DNA of 30,618 bases from Ruminococcaceae bacterium UBA1244 (GTDB taxonomy: Bacteria > Bacillota > Clostridia > Oscillospirales > Acutalibacteraceae): positions 1-30,618 of the forward strand of contig DBWG01000051.1 of assembly GCA_002308635.1 (NCBI GenBank). Reading direction: 5' to 3'. Made by a program: the position numbers and the translations under genes. The notes below the pieces were generated by a model. It was not told the DNA's origin and did not search any database. It worked only from the letters and a program-made list of their open reading frames with translations. Positions 1 to 7,947 of the stretch are shown in pieces. The stretch's first letter is position 1; every line of letters starts with the position of its first letter.

Positions 1-262
1 TTTTGGGGGGACTGAATAGTTACCACGTTTTTATTCTCAAAATGCCGAATGGTCTCAGGATACGTTGACAGAAAATACCGTTGATGATAAACTATAATAA
101 AATGGGGTGTTTTGGGAATGAACGGAAAGACAGAACAAAAAGCTGATTTTTTTGAGCTTGTGTCAGCTATGCTTTTTGTGACGATTTGACTCGTGACCGG
201 TCATAAATGTCTGACCGTTATTTACAAATGTACCTTAAATAAAAATGGAAGGAGAAATTATT
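1..262. other. Upstream region without a supported gene
   Basis: No convincing gene lies here. A promoter-like TTGACA at 65-70 has a weak partner TAAACT at 88-93 (17-base spacer); a better TATAAT at 93-98 is too far away (22 bases). A 23-codon open frame at 118-189 lacks a clear ribosome site. A perfect 10-base palindrome TGACCGGTCA is at 194-203, with a further TGACCG at 212-217. This is probably the leader of the following large secreted-protein gene. Confidence 0.4.
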
Positions 263-3256
263 ATGAACATCAAAAACAATTCGGCTATCAAAAAACTTCT
301 CTCCGCAGCTCTCAGTCTGACCGTTGCTTTCGGAACTTCGGCAATGACTATGCCCTCGATAATCAGTGCAGGAAATATCGGGGCAAGTGCGGCGGCTTCG
401 GACATCTCGATCAATTCAACATCAGTGACTCTTTATGCAATGGACGACTGGGCAAGCGAATATATCTCTATCCCCTCGTCCTATCAGACTAAATTCCAGC
501 TCAGAGTCACTGGAGCTTCAAAGGTGACTTATTCCACAAATTCAAGCTATATTACGGTTTCTGACAAGGGTCTTATCGAACCGAAGTATTCCGTCACCTA
601 CTGGTACAGACAGGGAAATATGAGCGTCGGCTATTCTTCGCCTATTTCCGGAAAGACTCCGTCAAGCGTCTCGAAAGCGATAAGATTCGAGTCTGCGTCT
701 GTCACAGTAAAAGCTGATGACAAGACCTTTACTGTCAATGTCGATCTCAAGGACTATGTCGATGCTTATGTAGAAAAGGTCATGGACGATTATGTCAAGT
801 CCAGCATCAAATCTACAATGTCAACATACGAAAAGTGCGTGAAGATCGCAGAGTTTATTGCCGCAAGAAACTATGACGCTCATTACTGCTCCGCATCAGG
901 TCTTATCGTTTCAGGGGGTGCAGACTGCTGGGGCGCTACAGAAACCGCTATCCGTCTCGCAAAAAAAGCAGGACTCAGATCATGGGTCAGAAACGGAAAC
1001 AGAGATCCGCTCTCAGGATCAGGACATAAAAATGCGATAGTATATGACGGAAAAGAAATATATATCATAGAAGCCGGCTATATGGGTACGGCTCCGAGAT
1101 ATTATGAGGTCACAAAGAGAAACAGCTTCTGGAGCTACCGCAGTGCAGACACCGGCAGCGGCATTGAACTTTATCAGTATGACGGAGAAACAATGCCTGA
1201 GGTACTGAATATTCCTTCTTCTGTGGACGGAAAAACAGTGCTTGGACTTGGCTACAACTTCATCTCCATGAGCAGTAATGTAAAACAGGTCGTCCTGCCG
1301 AATACTCTCAAGTATATCGGTACAAACGCTTTCTACGGATGCTCGTCTCTTGAAAAAATAAATATTCCCGCAAGCCTCGAAAGAATAGATGAAAGAGCCT
1401 TCGGAGAATGTTACAAGCTTAAAAACGTTTCCTCTTCAAACAGCAATATAAAGCTTGTCGGCAGCGTTATCTATAACGGCACAAAGGCTGTAAGCTGTCC
1501 CGCCGGAGAAAACGTCAGCCTTCGCAGCGGAACCAAGGTCATCGGCAAGGGTGCTTTTGCATACAACAAAAAGCTCCAGTCTGTGGTTCTGCCATCATCT
1601 GTTGAGACTATCGAGGAAGGCGCATTCTCTCAGTGCAGCAGCTTCAGCAGCCTGAAGATCAACAGCACAAAGCTTACTTCTATCGGATCATACGCTCTTG
1701 CTTATAACAAGCTGAAATACATCATCCTTCCGGATCAGGTCACAACGATCAGTTCCAACGCATTCGACACCTACAGCGGAAATAATGCCGATCTCCTTCT
1801 TGTCGGCAAGGCAGGCGGCGCAGTTGAGACCTATGCAAAGAATAACGGCCATTCCTTCCTTGATTCCGCAAAGGCTGTCAAAAACACATCAACAGTCAAT
1901 TCTGCTTCCGTTATTCAGGGCAGTACCGTTACCGTCAAGGCATCATATTCAGGCGGTAAGGCTCCTTATACTGTTGAAGGCTACTACAGGTATCAGACCG
2001 ATACCTCTCTCTCCGGAAACAAGATCACATCATCCGGCAATTCCTTCTCGTTCAAGGCTGAAAAGACCGGCTGCTATGTCGTTACTACCGTTGTTACCGA
2101 CGGCTACGGCATAAGACAGGAAAAAACTATCAATGTGTCCGTCAAGGCTTCGCTCACCAATACATCTTCCATTTCCGCATCCACCGTCACAAAGGGCAGC
2201 AGTCTTACTGTTACCGGAAAGGCTTCCGGCGGCACAGGAGGTTATACCTACGCTCTTGAGCAAAAGAATTCTGACGGCTCTTGGAAGACTATAAGGGCTT
2301 ACAGCTCAACTGCTGCAATGACATTCAAAGCTTCCGCTGCCGGTACTGTTTATCTTCGTGCAGCTGTGAAGGATTCAAAGGGTACTGTCGCCTACAAGAA
2401 CTTCACCGTTAAGGTCAACCCCGCTCCCATTGTTATCACTGCTTCCATTTCTTCCGATAAAACTATCACAAACAGGGCGCTGCTTATTCAGACAACAGCC
2501 GGAGGCGGTGTCGGCGGCTATCAGTTTGCAGTCTACTACAGGATAGAAGGTAAGAGTACTTCATGGACCTATGCTATTCCCTACAGTTCAAATTCCTATA
2601 TGGTATTCAATCCGACAGTTCCCGGCACATACACTGTAAGGGCGTATGCAAAAGACGCATCCGGCAAGACCGCTTATAAAACATTTGCTCTTGAAGTCAG
2701 AGATCCCGTCAGCTTTACGGTCTCCTCTCCGTCAAAACCCGTTGCAGGACAAAGCTGCAAGATCACTGCGGCAGCTTCGGGAGGATTCGGAACTTACTCC
2801 TACAAGTTCAGCTACAAGCTTGAAAGCGACAGCACATGGCAGGGCGGAAAATCTTATACCTCTTCTCCTGAGTTCAACTTCACACCCGCTGTTCCGGGTA
2901 CATATCAGGTACGTATTTTTGCACGTGACCAATACAAGTTCAGTTCAAACAAGACGATAACACTCAATGTTGCAGCAAAGAAGCTTTACAATACCTGCAA
3001 AATGAAGGCTGCTTCTGTTTCGGCAGGTACAAGTGCTGTCGTTCTCGGTCAGGCATCTGGAGGATACGGTACTTACAAATACACCGTAAAGGTCAGGTTC
3101 CCGGGCGAATCAACATGGAGAACCTTCTACTCAAACACAACAAGAACATCCATGAGCTTTGCCTCTACAAGCAAGGAAACGTACTATGTTCAGACTACAG
3201 TTAAGGATGAAAGCGGACAGTCCGTTGTAAAGACACTCACATTCAAGGCTGTATGA
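263..3256 (+). CDS. Secreted transglutaminase-like / leucine-rich / five-repeat surface protein
   Basis: A 997-residue exported protein. The start at 263 is chosen because GGAAGGAG (247-254) sits at the right distance; an in-frame ATG at 245 overlaps that site. Residues 1-45 form a signal peptide (basic start, hydrophobic stretch, Ala-rich cleavage region). Residues ~150-285 resemble the transglutaminase-like fold, with GADCWG (C222), GHKNAIVY (H255) and IIEAG (E270) in Cys-His-acid order; the usual third residue is Asp, so Glu is noteworthy. Residues ~305-535 carry BspA-type leucine-rich repeats, with LPNTLKYIGTNAFYGC-like units. Residues ~540-997 hold five ~90-residue beta-sandwich-like repeats (GG.G.Y.Y..YYR ... 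F.P..PGTY.VR..AKD..G), of the type often called triple-tyrosine repeats. No sortase motif or membrane anchor is seen. A role in surface adhesion or protein cross-linking or hydrolysis is inferred. A terminator follows directly. Confidence 0.85.
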   Translation: MNIKNNSAIKKLLSAALSLTVAFGTSAMTMPSIISAGNIGASAAASDISINSTSVTLYAMDDWASEYISIPSSYQTKFQLRVTGASKVTYSTNSSYITVSDKGLIEPKYSVTYWYRQGNMSVGYSSPISGKTPSSVSKAIRFESASVTVKADDKTFTVNVDLKDYVDAYVEKVMDDYVKSSIKSTMSTYEKCVKIAEFIAARNYDAHYCSASGLIVSGGADCWGATETAIRLAKKAGLRSWVRNGNRDPLSGSGHKNAIVYDGKEIYIIEAGYMGTAPRYYEVTKRNSFWSYRSADTGSGIELYQYDGETMPEVLNIPSSVDGKTVLGLGYNFISMSSNVKQVVLPNTLKYIGTNAFYGCSSLEKINIPASLERIDERAFGECYKLKNVSSSNSNIKLVGSVIYNGTKAVSCPAGENVSLRSGTKVIGKGAFAYNKKLQSVVLPSSVETIEEGAFSQCSSFSSLKINSTKLTSIGSYALAYNKLKYIILPDQVTTISSNAFDTYSGNNADLLLVGKAGGAVETYAKNNGHSFLDSAKAVKNTSTVNSASVIQGSTVTVKASYSGGKAPYTVEGYYRYQTDTSLSGNKITSSGNSFSFKAEKTGCYVVTTVVTDGYGIRQEKTINVSVKASLTNTSSISASTVTKGSSLTVTGKASGGTGGYTYALEQKNSDGSWKTIRAYSSTAAMTFKASAAGTVYLRAAVKDSKGTVAYKNFTVKVNPAPIVITASISSDKTITNRALLIQTTAGGGVGGYQFAVYYRIEGKSTSWTYAIPYSSNSYMVFNPTVPGTYTVRAYAKDASGKTAYKTFALEVRDPVSFTVSSPSKPVAGQSCKITAAASGGFGTYSYKFSYKLESDSTWQGGKSYTSSPEFNFTPAVPGTYQVRIFARDQYKFSSNKTITLNVAAKKLYNTCKMKAASVSAGTSAVVLGQASGGYGTYKYTVKVRFPGESTWRTFYSNTTRTSMSFASTSKETYYVQTTVKDESGQSVVKTLTFKAV

Positions 3257-3288
3257 TATCTTTGTAACGAAGATCAACAAAATAATAT

Positions 3289-3336
3289 AACAGCAGGTGC
3301 TGCGAATCTTTCAGGATCCGCAGCACCTGCTGTTTT
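3289..3336 (+). terminator. Strong hairpin terminator between convergent genes
   Basis: A 16-base perfect stem pairs 3289-3304 (AACAGCAGGTGCTGCG) with 3319-3334, followed by a short T-run. It ends the large secreted-protein gene. On the minus strand the flank is also T-rich, so it may also stop transcription coming from the Nudix gene. Confidence 0.85.
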
Positions 3337-3473
3337 GATATCGGTGCTGAATCTTCATTTGTTTCCAGAAGCCCAGCCTCTCTTGCGATAGCTGCATCCG
3401 TCTCTTTGCGGCCGCCTGTGACTATTACGACCTGTATTCCGGCATTTTGCAGAAATGTGATAATGTTATTTTT
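3336..3473 (-). pseudogene. Probable remnant of a P-type ATPase (P-domain hinge fragment)
   Basis: Reading the minus strand from about 3455 down to 3336 gives FLQNAGIQVVIVTGGRKET followed by DAAIAREAGLLETNED. This closely follows the P-domain hinge of calcium-type P-type ATPases (..AGI.V.M.TGD...TA.AIA.E.GL..). The invariant Asp of TGD is Gly here, and the Ala of TA is Asp. There is no start codon, the frame differs from that of the Nudix gene just upstream, and the similarity stops at the terminator. The rest of such an enzyme (DKTGT phosphorylation motif, membrane helices) is absent nearby. The call rests on motif recognition alone; a chance frame cannot be excluded. Confidence 0.45.
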
Positions 3474-3948
3474 GTTCCCTCGTGATGAAATGCCTGAACT
3501 CTCCGTTACTGAAAGGGTCTATCGTTTTTATGAATTCCGGATAGACCGTGATGCCGTCACAATTGTCCAGATCTATCCATTCAAGGTATTCCCCTCCGGG
3601 GCCTTTATCGGTCAAATGTCCGTTGGATATATTAAAAAGTCTGTCGTCAGGCTTTACAGTAAAGAAACATGATATCTCGTGAAAGGGTATGCCGTCATCA
3701 TCAGTGAAAAAATTTTCGTGGATACAAACAAAGCGGTCAAGTCTGCAGTCAATCCCCGTTTCTTCCCTCAGTTCACGCTGTGCGGCTTCCTCCATGCTTT
3801 CTCCGAATTTGACTCGTCCACCGACAGAATAATAAAATATCCGCTTTTCATTCGGATTGCGCACCATCAGCGCCTTTCTTCCGTTCAGGATAAAAAGCCC
3901 AACACGATAATTGAATTTTCCGAGTTCTGTATTGAATGTACAGTCCAT
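3466..3948 (-). CDS. Nudix hydrolase family protein
   Basis: A 160-residue protein with the Nudix box around residues 43-65: GGRVKFGESMEEAAQRELREETGI, fitting GX5EX7REUXEEXGU. Such enzymes cleave nucleoside diphosphates linked to another group; the substrate cannot be read from sequence. The start MDCTFNTELGK is chosen because AGGAGAG precedes it by five bases; two upstream in-frame ATGs have no such site. A good minus-strand promoter lies upstream (4003-4031). The segment PFHEISCFFTV...GGEYLEWIDL is typical of the MutT/ADP-ribose group. It is a single-gene unit, convergent with the secreted-protein gene at 263 and divergent from the one at 4171. The fragment downstream of its stop looks like a decayed, unrelated gene. 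Confidence 0.85.
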   Translation of the reverse strand: MDCTFNTELGKFNYRVGLFILNGRKALMVRNPNEKRIFYYSVGGRVKFGESMEEAAQRELREETGIDCRLDRFVCIHENFFTDDDGIPFHEISCFFTVKPDDRLFNISNGHLTDKGPGGEYLEWIDLDNCDGITVYPEFIKTIDPFSNGEFRHFITREQK

Positions 3949-4002
3949 TTTTCTCTCCTGCCTCATGTATATATAAATAGAGATCTCTGACCTGATACCG
4001 AT

Positions 4003-4031
4003 ATTATACATTATTATTTTTCAATTTGCAA
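4003..4031 (-). promoter_or_regulatory. Promoter of the Nudix gene
   Basis: On the minus strand TTGCAA (4026-4031) and TATAAT (4003-4008) are separated by 17 bases. The distance to the chosen start is about 55 bases. Confidence 0.6.
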
Positions 4032-4104
4032 TGCGGCAGTTTTATCAATTTGTATTACACCTTACGGCTTTTACACATTAAGGGAATAATTTTTGACATA
4101 ATTA

Positions 4105-4133
4105 TTGACCAATATTTAAAATTGATGTATAAT
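4105..4133 (+). promoter_or_regulatory. Promoter of the lectin-capped repeat protein
   Basis: TTGACC (4105-4110) and TATAAT (4128-4133) have a 17-base spacer. Transcription would begin near 4140, which excludes the in-frame ATG at 4135 as the start and supports the TTG at 4171. Confidence 0.7.
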
Positions 4134-4170
4134 AGTGTATAAAATTTATCGCTCTATGGAGGTCATTACC

Positions 4171-7100
4171 TTGAAAGAAAAATTATTAAAAAAGATATGT
4201 GCTATATCTCTTTCTTCGGCTATGCTTTGTGCCGCCGGTCAGACTGTCGCAGTGTCGGTGCCGGTGTCCGCAGAAAGTGATATAGCAGCACAGACCGATA
4301 CAGCTTCTTTGACCTGTACTGCTGTATCTTCCGCAGGTTTTATGACAACGGGCGGAAGCGTTCATATCTACTGCAGTGCAGACGGCGGCAGCGGAAATAT
4401 CACCTTTGCGGTTTATTCACGGCTTTCCGGAACAGAAGAGTGGACAACGATACAAGATTTTTCCGAAAACAGTACCGCAGAATTCAGTGCTGCACAGGAA
4501 GGAAAATATGAGATCAAAGTCGTTGCAGCTGATGCCTCCGGAAATACTGACGAAAAAATACTCGAGGTCACGGCTTTTAATGCTTTCACCAACGCTTCAG
4601 AGCTGTCGTCTGAGGTGTCTGTTTTGGGAAATGCTGTAACTATAAAAGGCAAAGCGTCCGGCGGTTCTGCACCGTTCAAATATTCCGCTTACTACAGGAT
4701 CGCAGGAAACAAAAGCTGGAAAGTGATCTCAGAGGATTCGGACGAACCCGACATTTCCTTTGAACCCAAGGGTACGGAAAACTATGAAATAAAAAGCTCG
4801 ATCAAGGATTCAGCCGGAAGAACTCAGGAAAAAGAGATGCAGCTGAAGGTCATTTCACAGCTCAAAAACCTTTCCACATTCTCAGCAGTGAGCATCCCCG
4901 AAAAAGGCAGTGTAAATATAAGCTGCAGCGCAAAGGGCGGTCTGGGCAAGCTGCAGTATGCTGTTTCATACAGGATTTACGGATCAAAAAGCTGGGAAAT
5001 GCTTCAGGATTATTCCGAAAACAAGACGGTCGTTTTTACTCCCGGAATTGCCGGAGTTTTTGAGGTCAGGGTCTCTGTAATGGACGAGATGCAGACCGTC
5101 GTTGATAAGAATACAAAGATCACGGCTGCGGATACTCTCGTTAATAATTCAAAACTGTCTGCCGATACTGTTATTCTTGGAAAATCGGTCACAATCAACA
5201 GTGCCGCCGCAGGAGGTATCGCACCGTATACCTATGCAGCCTTCTACAGACTCAAAGGCAACGAAAACTGGATCAAGCTGCAGGATTATTCCTCTGAAAG
5301 TGCTGTCGCTTTCACTCCGAAAGGCTCGGGAACTTATGAACTGAGAAGCACAATAAAGGATTCCGCAGGCAAGACATCAAGAAAAGAATTTACGGTACAG
5401 TCCGCAGCAGAACTCAAGAACATTTCAACCGTATCCGCTTCCTCTGTCGCACTCAATAAAGAAGCTGATATAAAATGTGCGTCAAAGGGCGGTTTTGGAA
5501 AAATCAAGTATGCAGTATACAGCCGTCTCAGCAGTGAAAATGACTGGACTGTAATTCAGGAGCTTTCCGAAAACAAGACAGCGAAGTTCCTGACCTCTGT
5601 ACCCGGCATTTATTATATAAAAGTGGACGCTGTTGATGAAACAGGAAAGACCGTCTCAAAGCAGATAAAAATAACAGCTGCTGATACTCTTACAAATTCC
5701 GTTTCCCTTTCTTCGGATACGCTGATCTCAGGCAAAAAGGCCATTATTGATATCAGCGCTTCAGGCGGTATCGCTCCTTATACTTATGCCGCATTCTACA
5801 GACTCAAGGGCAATACCAACTGGATAAAGATCAGCGATTATACCTCAAACAGCTCCATTGGCTTCACTCCCAAAACGGCCGGAACTTATGAACTCAGGTG
5901 CAATACAAAGGATTCAAGCGGTAAGGCTGTAAGAACCGAGATGGATATTAATGTCATTGCTCCACTCAAAAATACATCTCTCCGTTCAGCGTCGAGCGTT
6001 ATCGTCGGAAAAAGTATGGATATAAACTGTTCTGCAAAGGGCGGTCAGGGAAGCTATACATTTGCGGTCTACTCGAAGCTTTCCGGTTCGGATGACAATG
6101 TGCTTATTCAGGATTTTTCCGAAAACAAGACCGTAAAATTTGCTCCTGAAAAATCCGGTAATTATGAGATAACAGTTATCGCAAAGGATGAACTGCAAAA
6201 TACTGCGGAAAAGAAAATAACCGTTACTGCATTTGATGATCTTAAAAACAATATTGAACTTTCTGATAACACTACTGTTACCGGCGGTTCGATCACGATA
6301 AATTGTCAAGGCACAGGCGGAACTGCACCTTATACTTATGCAGCCTTCTACAGACTTAAAGGCAACGAAAACTGGATCCGTATCAGGTCGTATTCTGAAA
6401 ACAGCGTATTTGAATTTGTTCCGAAATCCAAGGGTACCTATGAATTAAGGCTCAACGCAAAGGATTCCGACGGCAAGGCCGCAAGAACAGAAACAGAGGT
6501 CGAGGTCGTTCCCACATTAAAGAACATCTCTTCCCTCTCTTCCGGTGCAGTTATTATCGGAAAAAGCATTGAAATAAACTGTGAGGCAACAGGCGGTATC
6601 GGTGAGCTTGAATACCGTGTGACAGCCTCTCTTGCCGGCAGCGGGGAAGTTCAGGTCATCAAGGAATATTCAGCCGAAAAATATGTCTCCTTTGATCCTG
6701 ATGTGCCCGGAACGTATGAGATAACCGTTACAGCAAGGGATACAAAAAACAATAAGATATCAAAGAAATTGCAGTTTGTTGCCGCTGAACCTGTACAGAA
6801 TACCTCTACAATATCTTCCGGAGTTATTATGACAGGTGAAACCGTCACTATAAATTGTTCAAGCACAGACGGTATCGAGCCGTGCAGATATGCTGTATAC
6901 TATCGTAAACAGGGCTCGGAAAAATGGGCTACTGCACAGTCTTACAAGGCTGAGACTACCGTTGTATTGACTCCTGCTTCTGCGGCTGTCTATGAGATAA
7001 AAACATCTGTAAAGGATGCAGGCGGATATATTGACGATAAGATCATGACAGTCAGGGTACTCAAACCCCTTGCAAACAATTCATATCTCAGCTCTGAAAG

Positions 7101-7755
7101 TATTGTTGAAGGACGCAGAGTCAAGATCTGCTGTTCCGCATCAGGCGGTTCCGGAACATTCCATTATGCTGTTTCATATAAGGATCAGGAGGCTTCCGAA
7201 TGGAACGAGATCTGCGGATCTGAAAATACTGCTTCGGTTTATTTCACTCCTCCGGCACCCGGCATTTATGACATCCGTGTTGACCTCAGTGACGATAATG
7301 ATACTATCGTAAGCAAGGATCTTGTTCTTGAAGTTGTTTCAAAGGAAGAAACAAAGGTCACACTCAAATGGAACGGCCACACGTATAAGCTCATAAACAA
7401 TGCACTTTCTCCGGAAGAGGCTGAAAACTTCTGTGAAGAAGCAGGAGGCTATCTCGTTTCGATCACCTCAGAAGAAGAACAGAAAGCAATTGCAGGTTTT
7501 ATATCCTACCTTCCCAAGAACACTCTCGTTACCATCGGCGCATTTGATTTTGGACACGAAGGAACATGGGAATGGTTCAGCGGTGAAAAATTCCTCTACA
7601 GCAACTGGGCTGACGGTGAACCCGACAACGGTTCGGGATGGGGACAGGATTATTCCGCAATGGATTCAACTACCGGTCTCTGGTATGACTATTTCGGCGG
7701 CTGGGACGGCGAAACCGATATCAAAGCCTATTTCATCTGCGAGTTGAACTCATAA
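4171..7755 (+). CDS. Secreted eleven-repeat protein with C-terminal C-type lectin domain
   Basis: A 1194-residue exported protein starting at TTG (4171), eight bases after GGAGG (4158-4162). Residues 1-33 form a signal peptide (KEKLLKKICAISLSSAM, ending VSVPVSA). Residues ~40-1060 are eleven ~91-residue beta-rich repeats of the same family as those in the protein at 263-3256. They alternate in type: odd units have C[SE]AKGG.G...YAVYS[RK]LS, even units have GG.APYTYAAFYRLKGN.NW. Residues ~1062-1194 are a C-type lectin-like domain: WNGHTYKLI, the helix EEAENFCEEAGGYLVSITS, WEWFSGEKF, YSNWADGEPDN and a final FICEL. The calcium/sugar loop reads EPDN rather than EPN. No anchor is visible, so it may be released or held by its repeats. 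A role in glycan or mucin/plant polysaccharide binding is inferred. A terminator follows. Confidence 0.88.
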   Translation: MKEKLLKKICAISLSSAMLCAAGQTVAVSVPVSAESDIAAQTDTASLTCTAVSSAGFMTTGGSVHIYCSADGGSGNITFAVYSRLSGTEEWTTIQDFSENSTAEFSAAQEGKYEIKVVAADASGNTDEKILEVTAFNAFTNASELSSEVSVLGNAVTIKGKASGGSAPFKYSAYYRIAGNKSWKVISEDSDEPDISFEPKGTENYEIKSSIKDSAGRTQEKEMQLKVISQLKNLSTFSAVSIPEKGSVNISCSAKGGLGKLQYAVSYRIYGSKSWEMLQDYSENKTVVFTPGIAGVFEVRVSVMDEMQTVVDKNTKITAADTLVNNSKLSADTVILGKSVTINSAAAGGIAPYTYAAFYRLKGNENWIKLQDYSSESAVAFTPKGSGTYELRSTIKDSAGKTSRKEFTVQSAAELKNISTVSASSVALNKEADIKCASKGGFGKIKYAVYSRLSSENDWTVIQELSENKTAKFLTSVPGIYYIKVDAVDETGKTVSKQIKITAADTLTNSVSLSSDTLISGKKAIIDISASGGIAPYTYAAFYRLKGNTNWIKISDYTSNSSIGFTPKTAGTYELRCNTKDSSGKAVRTEMDINVIAPLKNTSLRSASSVIVGKSMDINCSAKGGQGSYTFAVYSKLSGSDDNVLIQDFSENKTVKFAPEKSGNYEITVIAKDELQNTAEKKITVTAFDDLKNNIELSDNTTVTGGSITINCQGTGGTAPYTYAAFYRLKGNENWIRIRSYSENSVFEFVPKSKGTYELRLNAKDSDGKAARTETEVEVVPTLKNISSLSSGAVIIGKSIEINCEATGGIGELEYRVTASLAGSGEVQVIKEYSAEKYVSFDPDVPGTYEITVTARDTKNNKISKKLQFVAAEPVQNTSTISSGVIMTGETVTINCSSTDGIEPCRYAVYYRKQGSEKWATAQSYKAETTVVLTPASAAVYEIKTSVKDAGGYIDDKIMTVRVLKPLANNSYLSSESIVEGRRVKICCSASGGSGTFHYAVSYKDQEASEWNEICGSENTASVYFTPPAPGIYDIRVDLSDDNDTIVSKDLVLEVVSKEETKVTLKWNGHTYKLINNALSPEEAENFCEEAGGYLVSITSEEEQKAIAGFISYLPKNTLVTIGAFDFGHEGTWEWFSGEKFLYSNWADGEPDNGSGWGQDYSAMDSTTGLWYDYFGGWDGETDIKAYFICELNS

Positions 7756-7784
7756 ATACCGCTCATAAAACGCATGAATAACAG

Positions 7785-7830
7785 TACCGTGAAGGATAGG
7801 TGTGATTTCATCTTTTCTTCACGGTATTTT
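7785..7830 (+). terminator. Terminator after the lectin-repeat gene
   Basis: A 10-base perfect stem pairs TACCGTGAAG (7785-7794) with CTTCACGGTA (7817-7826) and is followed by TTTT. Confidence 0.65.
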
Positions 7831-7869
7831 CATATCTGTGAAAAGATGTTCCGCACGGCAGTAAGAAGC

Positions 7870-7898
7870 TTGACATTTTATGATAAAATCATTACACT
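7870..7898 (+). promoter_or_regulatory. Promoter of the GTPase-nuclease fusion gene
   Basis: A perfect TTGACA (7870-7875) is followed after 17 bases by TACACT (7893-7898). Transcription would begin near 7905. This makes the in-frame ATG at 7774 untenable and supports 7948. Confidence 0.55.
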
Positions 7899-7947
7899 TT
7901 ATACTGTACCTATCTCACAAATAATCTTTGATGAAAGCAGGGTTAAG

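Noticed and set aside
118..189. A 23-codon frame (MNGKTEQKADFFELVSAM...) upstream of the first gene
   Set aside because: No ribosome site and no recognisable product; too short to support.
194..217. TGACCGGTCA palindrome with an extra TGACCG half-site upstream of the first gene
   Set aside because: Only ten bases, no second full copy found elsewhere in the window, and no promoter placed firmly relative to it; too weak for an operator call.
4135..4170. ATG at 4135 as the start of the lectin-repeat protein
   Set aside because: It sits about at the predicted transcription start and has no ribosome site; the TTG at 4171 after GGAGG is better.
4171..7755. Regular ~270-base periodicity resembling an array of DNA repeats
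   Set aside because: The units are in one open frame and encode a protein domain repeated eleven times; there are no short identical repeats with unique spacers as in CRISPR.
7774..7947. ATG at 7774 as the start of the GTPase-nuclease protein
   Set aside because: The extra 58 residues cover the upstream terminator and the gene's own promoter, and family proteins begin directly at the GTPase motif.
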